The notes under the pieces: model-generated
Told to the model about the DNA's origin: nothing
The model's database searches: none
Seen by the model: the letters and a program-made list of their open reading frames with translations, nothing else
Assembly: GCA_036939755.1 (NCBI GenBank)
Contig: JALLAZ010000122.1
Coordinates: forward strand, 1 to 22,361
Length of the DNA stretch: 22,361 bases
Direction of reading: 5' to 3'
Origin: Stephanodiscus triporus
Taxonomy: Eukaryota; Bacillariophyta; Thalassiosirophyceae; Thalassiosirales; Thalassiosiraceae
Part shown: in pieces, positions 15,518 through 22,361 of the stretch
Position numbering within the stretch: the first letter of the stretch is position 1
How the letters are laid out: each line of letters starts with the position of its first letter
Made by a program: the position numbers and the translations under genes

Positions 15518-18187
15518 TCATTCTTCATCATCATCGACTTCGGCCCAGATGTCATCGTCGGAACTTTCATCAAGCATATTTATTTTCACGGTCCCATCCG
15601 GAAGAAGCTTCCCTGACATTTGACTTCCACCAATTTCAATGCCAACAGAAATGTGCGAACGATCGCTCGAAATGTGTTTTGGCAGCGAGGCTTTCTTTTT
15701 CTTCTCCGCGCGGCGAATGTCCTTCCTCAAATTATCGATGTAACTGTTGTAACCCTTGCGTCGAAATTTCAGTGCGGATGGGTCGTTCGATTTCGTGCTC
15801 TGTTTGATGTACGGAGTGAGGCTAGTGGAAGTCCCGACGCTCGTAAACATTCTAGCGTTCGGTTCTTCCCCATCTTCGAGGTTTGCTTCCCGATACGGGC
15901 TAGAGTTGAACAAGTCGTCCTCGTCTTCGTCGTCGTCTGATACAGAAGCATTAACCTCTCCACCTTTTGGGATCGCATTTTTTTTCTTTGATGCTTTCCG
16001 AACTTGCGGAGTGGGAACCAGGGACTGCCATTTCATCTGACACTCATATGAGGTCTTAGTTCCAACTCGATTCGCAACTTCTTGCCAATAAAGATTGGAC
16101 GTAGGGTCGATTCCCTTCTGGCAATGACGTAAAATTCGAAGCTCATCACATGACCATTCGTGCCCTGTAGCGCTGCCATCAGCAGTTGAGCTCCGTGCTT
16201 GCACAGTATTATCATTTGAGGCAGGACTTTCTGAGATTCGTTTCGATGCGAGATCGCCTCCTTTGACTTCCTTGGTGGTGCCAGCCCGTTCCATCGCTCC
16301 GCTTACTTTTTCAACAGGAGGTGGATGGATGGCGGCCTCGTCGACGCTTTCGTCCACGGAAACATCGGCATCAACTGAGCTGTCGAAGCGAACTTTTCCA
16401 TCTGTATTGTTGTTGTCTTCGTTTACAAACGAAGTGACTGTGAAACGATCTGTTGGTTTGGATTGCCTCGACGACTTTCTTACTCCTGTCACCTTGTCAT
16501 CATCTATTACTTCTTTGACAGTGACACGGGGGCGAACAGCCACCTTTTTGTTTGCCACCGTTCTCGTGGATGTGTCCTTATATGCAGCTTTTTTGGCATG
16601 ACCGTTTCGCCGTTGTGCAGTGATTGCATCGTTTTCATTTCTCACCACCGGAACAGCCACTTCTACATCGAAGACTGCTGTTCCACGGACAGGAGCCCTT
16701 GGAGGAGCAGATGGCGAAGTTCCTACTTCAAAATCTTGCTTTTTGAGACGTGGTGTTGCGACCTCCATTGCCGCAGCTGACATCAGCCCAAGCACGTCAG
16801 CTTCTTGCGTATCGTCATTCGAATAGAGCAGCATCGACCTGGCACGAGAGAGAGAGTTGCATTCATTATTCGGCGATGAAATGTAGGAGGAAGATGATAC
16901 TAGAACACGAGGACTTGGGGCGGCATGACCGGTATAATCCCGAGCCTCGTCGACCTGGGTATGTGCGGATTTGTCATCGAAAACATACGGACTCGTTGAC
17001 ATTTTCGTCACCAACGAAAATGGTGACGTCGGCGGGGATTTTACGGTGGCCAGTGCGATCAGTTTTTGGTCGGGCGTTTTCTTGCCGTCGACGCGTTTCT
17101 TCAGATTCGGATTCGAGTCAGGCATCGGCGAGCGGTCGAATATGTTATTCCCATTGGACAGCGTTGAGAACCGATGCAAAAACCCCGGAGGACTGGCGAT
17201 TCCACCCGGCATCGCGCGACGTCGGATGGTGAGCGGAGTCGAACAGTCGGCCGTGTCTCCCATCGTCAACGATCCGACGTAATCGGTCAGGGACGTGACG
17301 TTTCCACGTTCGTCGTTGAGTATGCTAGTCTGGCCCGACGATCGAGATGACTTCCATTTGTCTCTCTTCGACCGGCTGGATTTTTGCGTCTTTTGAATCG
17401 ACGACGTCAACGTCATGAGAGATGAAACTCCGGAGTTCCGTCCGCACTTCTGTTCCGTTTCTTTGGTTTGCACCAATGACGATACTGTATGGTTGCGCTT
17501 GCCCCGTCCTCGAATCCTTCCCGGATTCGCTTTACTACCCCTCCCGACGAGCGAATTGTCGATATCCGCGATGCTGTACGTCGTTTCGTCCGTGGAAAGG
17601 AGCGACGAGTCCATCATCGCTCGAGGGCCGTTATTCCCGCTCCGGCGTCTGTGAACGTTGACCACTACTCCGCTCCCGATCGAAAGTTTCTTAGCGGCGG
17701 CGGCGGCGGCGGCGGCATCATCGCTCCCGTCCCCGCGCGTCATCGAAACGTCCGCCAAGGACGCCACGAGGGAGTCCATCGTCAGGGAACCTCCTCCGCG
17801 TTTCGCGACGAGGGGTTTCGGTTTCCTGTTTTCCTTGCCGGCGTAGCCGCCCGCATCCATAACGCCGACCCTCGAGGGGTACGATCCGGCGGGGCACTCG
17901 ACGAGGGACGAGTTGGACGACGCCCTGAGCCTCGCCCTCCTTGCACCGCGAGAAGACGACTTCTTTGCCGCCCTCCCGCTCCCATCATCGGTCGGACGAT
18001 TCCTTCCGACTACGACGGAGGTCGAGGACGAAGACGACGACGATGACGACGCAGCGAACCCCGCGCCGCCTCCGCCGCCGGACGATGATACGTCGGCCTC
18101 GGACGACTCCGGGAATAGAACCTTCTTCGCCCGGCCGAGCACACCTCCCATGAAACCCGAGTTATTCCAGTCGTCCGCCTGCGCCAT
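15518..18187 (-). CDS. Large nuclear SANT/Myb-domain protein of unknown role
   Basis: One uninterrupted frame of 889 aa starts at ATG 18187 (MAQADDWNNSGFMGG). Most of it is Ser-rich, basic and probably disordered, with several KR clusters (RGARRARLR, KSSRSKRDKW) and SPP/TPR-like sites, as expected for a nuclear protein. A single SANT/Myb repeat lies at about residues 677-725: WSCDELRILRHCQKG, YWQEVANRVGTKTS, ECQMKWQSL, with Trp at helix 1, 2 and 3. About 100 residues earlier is GVRKSSRQSKPTDRF, similar in pattern to the CENP-C motif. A C-terminal part contains YNSYIDNLRKDIRRAEKKKK and an acidic end. A single SANT repeat suggests chromatin or DNA binding. A centromere role is only a hypothesis. 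Confidence 0.85.
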   Translation of the reverse strand: MAQADDWNNSGFMGGVLGRAKKVLFPESSEADVSSSGGGGGAGFAASSSSSSSSSTSVVVGRNRPTDDGSGRAAKKSSSRGARRARLRASSNSSLVECPAGSYPSRVGVMDAGGYAGKENRKPKPLVAKRGGGSLTMDSLVASLADVSMTRGDGSDDAAAAAAAAKKLSIGSGVVVNVHRRRSGNNGPRAMMDSSLLSTDETTYSIADIDNSLVGRGSKANPGRIRGRGKRNHTVSSLVQTKETEQKCGRNSGVSSLMTLTSSIQKTQKSSRSKRDKWKSSRSSGQTSILNDERGNVTSLTDYVGSLTMGDTADCSTPLTIRRRAMPGGIASPPGFLHRFSTLSNGNNIFDRSPMPDSNPNLKKRVDGKKTPDQKLIALATVKSPPTSPFSLVTKMSTSPYVFDDKSAHTQVDEARDYTGHAAPSPRVLVSSSSYISSPNNECNSLSRARSMLLYSNDDTQEADVLGLMSAAAMEVATPRLKKQDFEVGTSPSAPPRAPVRGTAVFDVEVAVPVVRNENDAITAQRRNGHAKKAAYKDTSTRTVANKKVAVRPRVTVKEVIDDDKVTGVRKSSRQSKPTDRFTVTSFVNEDNNNTDGKVRFDSSVDADVSVDESVDEAAIHPPPVEKVSGAMERAGTTKEVKGGDLASKRISESPASNDNTVQARSSTADGSATGHEWSCDELRILRHCQKGIDPTSNLYWQEVANRVGTKTSYECQMKWQSLVPTPQVRKASKKKNAIPKGGEVNASVSDDDEDEDDLFNSSPYREANLEDGEEPNARMFTSVGTSTSLTPYIKQSTKSNDPSALKFRRKGYNSYIDNLRKDIRRAEKKKKASLPKHISSDRSHISVGIEIGGSQMSGKLLPDGTVKINMLDESSDDDIWAEVDDDEE

Positions 18188-18467
18188 GGCGTCGCCCCCG
18201 GTTGTTTGTTCACTGCGATGGTATTTTACCCAGGCCAGCCACGACGTTTTTGTTCTTCGGCCGTTGGCGCGAAAAGGGAAAGTGAAAGTGTGGCGGCAGT
18301 ACGGGTTTAACCCCTACTTATTGCGCTTCGTTAGATTTTTTTTTCCCTCTACCATACTGTTCCTACGCTGACCTCTCGTACCCCGTCCAGAGGACCTGTC
18401 GCACACATTATATAATGCCAGATTATATTATGATGTGTCCCGCAAAATAGTTATAATACAGGTTATA

Positions 18468-18762
18468 TACCGTAGAACACGCGGTCGAAGCAACACGCGG
18501 CATAAGCAATCCGCGAGAAAATTTACCCCTACGTACCTTATTCCCCATATCGTAAAAAGTTAAGATTGAGGGCTGTGTTAATCCTTATTAGACCACCAGC
18601 ATACCGTTGGATTCGTCTTGTTGCGCTGAATCGTTTTTGTGTGGCCCCCATTTTCTTAAAACGATCGCATCAATATCAAATTTGATCTTTTCTGTTTTGC
18701 TAATTACGATAGATTTAGAAAGGAGGGACATTTTCATTGCTTCGACCGCGTGTTCTACGGTA
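18468..18762. repeat. Perfect 26-bp inverted repeat, arms 243 bp apart
   Basis: Arm 18468-18493 is the exact reverse complement of arm 18737-18762; pairing stops at both ends of each arm. The core shared word is GTAGAACACGCGGTCGAAGC. A perfect 26-mer repeated so close is well beyond chance. It could be a small local inverted duplication, a recombination scar or a regulatory site for the adjacent genes. Confidence 0.8.
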
Positions 18763-18821
18763 CTTTGCCCGGAACAAGGCAAGAGCAGCATGATGTCAGT
18801 CCCAACCTCGTTGGGAGACAT
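18588..18821 (-). CDS. Possible 77-aa hypothetical protein (doubtful)
   Basis: An ATG frame reads MSPNEVGTDIMLLLPCSGQS, later AMKMSLLSKSIVISKTEK and IDAIVLRKWGP, ending in TAA. Amino-acid composition is protein-like, but no domain is recognised. Its ATG lies only six bases from that of the plus-strand gene at 18828, leaving no room for separate promoters, so at most one of the two starts is right. One arm of the 26-bp inverted repeat falls inside it. Confidence 0.22.
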   Translation of the reverse strand: MSPNEVGTDIMLLLPCSGQSTVEHAVEAMKMSLLSKSIVISKTEKIKFDIDAIVLRKWGPHKNDSAQQDESNGMLVV

Positions 18822-18827
18822 ATCAAC

Positions 18828-19778
18828 ATGGCGTTAGTGGACAAAAGTATCTTTAGATCGGCATCATTATGCATTGGCATCCTTCTCCTATCCACCCCGC
18901 CCACAATGGCGGATCGCGAAGTCGGCGACCAGGTCAATCTTATCCAAAGGCTGCGCAAGCAAGGGTTTGGCAAACGTGCCAAGGGCTCGGTTTCCGATCG
19001 TTACGACACCGGGGCAGCTTCGAGGATCCGGCTCCGTCCGAAGGTGAGGTCCGGATCCTCCATATTGACGAGATCCCTCATCCTCGCAGCGATTTTATGC
19101 ACCGTCAGGTTCCTCCTGCCGCGTGCGAGACGATGGATTAGTGAATGCTGTCGAGGCATGTCAGAGGTCAAGAGGTCCCTGGAGGCGCGATCCGCGGGGG
19201 CGCGTCGTCACAGGAGTCTCAAGAGGGCGAAATCTCGGCGCGACGAGGGGAGTGATGCGCAAACCATATCTCCGTCGGTGATGGAAATTATCGACCTGGG
19301 GGAGGATTCGGACGACGGCGATTCATCCTTAAATTCGACCATCAGCGCCATCTCGTCGGCGTCCACCTTCCTGTCGTTTTCGATGATCAGGAGGAAGCGC
19401 GTTGCGTCCTCGTCCGAAGCGGCCGAGGCCACCAGGCGATCTGTGAAGTCATCCGCGCGAACGACCAAAAGACCGCTGTCTAACTCGATCACAACGATGC
19501 CGATTTCCAACTCATCCGCAAGGAGTAAGCAACCAATCAACAGCTTGGGCAGGCTGATGAATTTCATCGACGAAGACGATCACGCGTTTGCCGCCACGAG
19601 CGTGAAATCTGAATCGTCGGCCGACGCATCGGGGATCCCCACGACCTTCACGAACGATCGTGGGCGCGGATGCGACGACCGGAATGGCCCGTCAGAGAAA
19701 TTGTCCGCCGGTTACTCGCGTGGTTCGACCCGCACGACTCGCGAGCAATCTCATCGCACGGTGCGTTCAAGGAGATGA
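18828..19778 (+). CDS. Membrane-anchored, basic low-complexity protein of unknown function
   Basis: The frame from ATG 18828 (AACATGG context) encodes 316 aa; ATG 18906 (ACAATGG) is an alternative start. The upstream part of the frame begins only with GTG. The N-terminus SIFRSASLCIGILLLSTPP reads as a signal peptide. A second hydrophobic segment, ILTRSLILAAILCTVRFLLP (residues 79-98), is followed by a very basic stretch (RRHRSLKRAKSRRDEG). VMEIIDLGEDSDDGD then resembles a SUMO-interacting motif, a hydrophobic core with an acidic flank. The rest is Ser/Thr/Arg-rich and probably disordered. The true 3' end is uncertain: a GTGCGT near 19760 could be a splice donor. I do not recognise a family. 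Confidence 0.55.
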   Translation: MALVDKSIFRSASLCIGILLLSTPPTMADREVGDQVNLIQRLRKQGFGKRAKGSVSDRYDTGAASRIRLRPKVRSGSSILTRSLILAAILCTVRFLLPRARRWISECCRGMSEVKRSLEARSAGARRHRSLKRAKSRRDEGSDAQTISPSVMEIIDLGEDSDDGDSSLNSTISAISSASTFLSFSMIRRKRVASSSEAAEATRRSVKSSARTTKRPLSNSITTMPISNSSARSKQPINSLGRLMNFIDEDDHAFAATSVKSESSADASGIPTTFTNDRGRGCDDRNGPSEKLSAGYSRGSTRTTREQSHRTVRSRR

Positions 19779-20362
19779 CGGAATTGGATCAGGCTGCGCG
19801 AACTCTCCCAAACTCTTGTCTCAGTTGATGGATCCCCATGGTTACCGTGGTCGCCGCCCGCCGCCGCTACCGCCGTTATTGGTGGTATTGGGAAAAGAGT
19901 GTTGGGGAAGATTGTGGTGGTGTCGGTCGTTGATGATGGTTTGCCGAATATTCATCCAAGATAAGCCCAGCCACGTCGGAAATATATGGAAGACTAGGAG
20001 AATCGGCAGGTGGAATATACAGCAGAAATCAACAATATTCTACGGTTTGTTGTCTGATGGAATTATTCACAGTTCATGCAAGGCAATAAAGAATCGAAGC
20101 TAGTTTATTTCTTTATAAAAAGTTTGGTATGGCCTCTTACAGAAGCTCCCTACAACCCTGCGCTGACGATTCAATACTAACCTCTAGTTTCTACACATTT
20201 GCCCCACTCCCTGAGGATAGACAGAGTTAGAGCGAGAGATCGAGGACAACTGTCAAAGTCTTCACGGCAGCAATGCTGCCAATTCTGTTTTTATGTGTAA
20301 TTGTGAATTTGTAACCGTTCCTTCGGGTGGAGTAAGCTATATTCTTGATGCAAATTAGCGCA
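19779..20362. other. Intergenic region between convergent genes
   Basis: The 584 bp between the membrane-anchored protein gene and the end of the HSF gene carry an open frame continuing from 19660 to 20103 in another phase, rich in Pro/Arg/Trp and without domain content. It may be 3' untranslated sequence. No gene is supported. Confidence 0.4.
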
Positions 20363-22322
20363 TCACTGCTTCACAGGATCGTATCTACGAGATGTGTTCT
20401 TGTTTTCATCCGCGGAAGCATTGCCGTATTTAGCCAAGAAAGCACCCAGAGCAGCAGCCGCAACCGGAAGAGTAATTTCAGATTGATTATTCATGGAGAG
20501 TTTGCCGGTATTGTTGGTGCCATTGCTTCTGGGAGTGTATGCCTGCGCGTTGGAGATCATTGTCTGATTCTGAGCTTCGATTGCCGCAGCAGTCGCAAGG
20601 ACAGATACGGCATCAACATGCTTCTGGTAGGCGTCTGGGCTGGCGATTTTCTCAACAATTCTTTCTACGAACGATTCTTGGAGGGACTTGGGAAGCATGG
20701 AGATGGCATTGTCCAGTTTCGCGGACAGCTTAGGGTTGAGCTGAGCTGGCCCTAGTTCAGATGCTTCATCATTGTATGACACACTGCGATTGTAGTCATA
20801 AGAGGATTCAACTGTTTCAGGTTGGAAGCCAGTGTTTATGGGAGATGAGGACTGATCCAGGGAATGATCCGTACTGCTAATTGGACCGACACTGTCGTCG
20901 TCGTGGACAAAGTCAAACATGCATTCAATCATGTCTACTGATTGAGACCTTTCAATCTTCGCAGTAATGGGTGTAACAGTACTCGACTGGTATGCCGACG
21001 TGACATCTTCCACAAGAAGGTCAGAGTCGGATACCATGGGGTCAAGAAGAGAGACTTCAGGGTGGACAGGATCATCGAAATTCGTGAAGGACTCGTCGAC
21101 GGGGAAAGAGCATACATGGTTGGCCTCGAACTTGCGCTTCTTAATTGATGGCTCTTCCGCGGAGAAATCGCGGCCAGTAATTTGTCGCAGCGTCCCAGCC
21201 ATAAGCTCGACCATTTCTGTTAATCGACCCACCTCTGCTTTCAAATAATAAACATCCTCCTTGAGTTTGTCTACCTCCTCCTGATCAGCAGCATTAACTT
21301 GATTTGCTTTCCTGATTTCTTTCAGCAAATCCACGCGACCACGGATAAAGCTTTCGTGCTTGAATCGCCACCACTTCGAACTCTCTTCCTCGTCGTCATT
21401 GATGCGGATAGAGTCAGACTTGATTTTGCGGAATCCGTAAAAGTTGAGCTGACGGACGAAGGAGCTGAAGTTGTTGTGCTTGAAGAATTGAGGAATGACA
21501 TCGGACGCAAAAGTTTCTGGATCTTTGACAATAAATGTGAGACCATCTTCAGACCTGCAAGAGTGAAATGGAGTCAACAGTATTGCGAGGGAAAAGGGAC
21601 GTGTTAGAAATCTCAATCATGAAAATAAGAACTCAAGGAGAATTCAAAGCCCGCCCCTACCCTCCGTTAGCATCAAAACACAGTCCCGCCCCACTGAATC
21701 CGCTACTCTGCGACCTCGTCGCCAGAGAACGGATCATTCACGCTTTTGATTGTCGAATTTTCTGTGGAGCAAGCGTGGGAGTGGGGCGGGCCAAATGAGC
21801 GGCAACAGGAACACGACGATACTAGGGTCCTTCATACTCACCAGGCGGCAATTTCGGGGTCGCATGTGTTGATCATGTGGAACGTCTGCGGTGAGAGCGA
21901 TGAGGGAGGAGGGAGCATGAGGGGGGGGGCAATGTGAGAAAATTGTGTAGAAATCACGTAGGAATTAGTATTGTCCACGTGGAATTCGCCGCTCTGCCGC
22001 TGCCTCCGCTGCCGCCGTCGCCATGGTCAGGCGGCGGCTGCCTCATGCATCGCATTCCAGCAGGAAAAAAATACTCTATCCAGCGTAACGTCCGATTTGG
22101 TGGCTTACGATCGCAGGGGGCGGCATTCAACCAGCGGCGAGCGTTCCGACGCACGACTGCGCCGACAGCGAGAGCAAAATACCAAGTTACGGCGCTCACC
22201 TTCTTCAAGAAAACAGGGACCTCCTCCTTCTTGACGGGGGCCTTCTTCGCGTTCGTCATCGGCTTGGTTGAATTGCCATTTCCTAAACCCGAAGCCTGAG
22301 CAGTCGTGTGACGGCATCGCAT
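20363..22322 (-). CDS. Heat-shock factor (HSF)-type transcription factor
   Basis: Three exons, 22322-22200, 21885-21842 (44 nt) and 21554-20363, with introns of 314 and 287 nt (GTGAGC/CGCAG and GTGAGT/TTGCAG), give 452 aa. The DNA-binding domain spans residues 34-135 and is split by both introns: [40 protein letters not shown], then recognition helix [19 protein letters not shown]. The usual wing loop follows ([20 protein letters not shown]). Residues 150-190 ([20 protein letters not shown]) form the trimerisation coiled coil. A C-terminal helix-rich patch ([18 protein letters not shown]) may be shared by diatom HSFs. HSFs bind nGAAn repeats; diatoms hold many paralogues. ATG 22322 is the first in frame; ATG 22259 ([10 protein letters not shown]) is an alternative. 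Two CACGTG boxes precede it. Confidence 0.92.
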
Positions 22323-22333
22323 GACACTCCCAC

Positions 22334-22353
22334 ATCACGTGCAATCACGTGCA
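22334..22353. promoter_or_regulatory. Tandem G-box/E-box upstream of the HSF gene
   Basis: The 10-bp word ATCACGTGCA occurs twice in direct succession, giving two CACGTG boxes exactly one helical turn apart. They start 12 bp upstream of HSF ATG 22322. CACGTG is a known bHLH/bZIP site. They may lie in the leader or the promoter, or upstream of the alternative start at 22259. Confidence 0.5.
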
Positions 22354-22361
22354 AGTTCCAC

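Larger units (their letters stand above)
18188..18827. other. Divergent intergenic region with inverted repeats
   Basis: This 640-bp spacer lies upstream of both the SANT/Myb gene and the membrane-anchored protein gene. It contains an imperfect AT-rich hairpin (18402-18438, stem halves ACACATTATATAAT and ATTATATTATGATGTGT) and a perfect 26-bp inverted repeat (18468-18493 against 18737-18762). A small minus-strand frame, 18588-18821, is listed separately as doubtful. Confidence 0.5.

Noticed and set aside
18402..18438. AT-rich hairpin as a terminator or small RNA
   Set aside because: It is imperfect, lies upstream of two gene starts rather than after a gene, and AT-rich dyads are common by chance.
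19660..20103. 147-aa plus-strand frame
   Set aside because: It opens inside the membrane-anchored protein gene in another frame and has no domain; probably 3' flank.

Overview
The window looks like nuclear DNA of a photosynthetic stramenopile, most likely a diatom (inference). Compact genes carry zero to two, at most two, short GT-AG introns of about 80-315 nt. Three predicted proteins start with a signal peptide followed by an A/F junction like the diatom plastid 'ASAFAP' motif. A diatom-style heat-shock factor and LOV-like PAS protein are also present.

Layout, left to right: plastid-type 2-phosphoglycerate-kinase-like P-loop protein (-, 441-1591); LOV-like PAS protein (+, 2131-3094); an inverted, divergently transcribed pair of tiny two-exon genes for a Cys-rich one-membrane-pass protein (- 3385-3711, + 4058-4378); mitochondrial [2Fe-2S] ferredoxin (-, 4814-5481); mitochondrial carrier (+, 5758-6921); doubtful small secreted ORF (+, 7492-7683); ubiquitin C-terminal hydrolase (-, 7924-8825); thioredoxin-like plastid-type protein (+, 9005-9861); plastid-type methionine aminopeptidase (-, 10037-11567); serine-acetyltransferase-like protein lacking catalytic residues (+, 11808-13100); TOM22-like import receptor (-, 13261-13716); thiamine-pyrophosphate-type carrier (+, 14078-15253); large SANT/Myb protein (-, 15518-18187); membrane-anchored basic protein of unknown function (+, 18828-19778); HSF (-, 20363-22322). 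The last gene starts only 39 bases before the right edge.

The fifteen supported genes alternate strand without exception, giving seven divergent pairs. Two pairs join mitochondrial functions: ferredoxin with a carrier, and TOM22 with the TPP-type carrier. Shared regulation is possible but not shown.

Most genes are housekeeping organelle functions. The least ordinary content is the tiny duplicated gene pair, whose exons are conserved while its introns have diverged; the acetyltransferase with an altered active site; the PAS protein without the photoactive Cys; and a SANT protein with a CENP-C-like patch. No tRNA, rRNA, CRISPR array or intact transposon was recognised. All exon structures were deduced by reading splice sites and protein conservation by eye; no alignment or database search was run.
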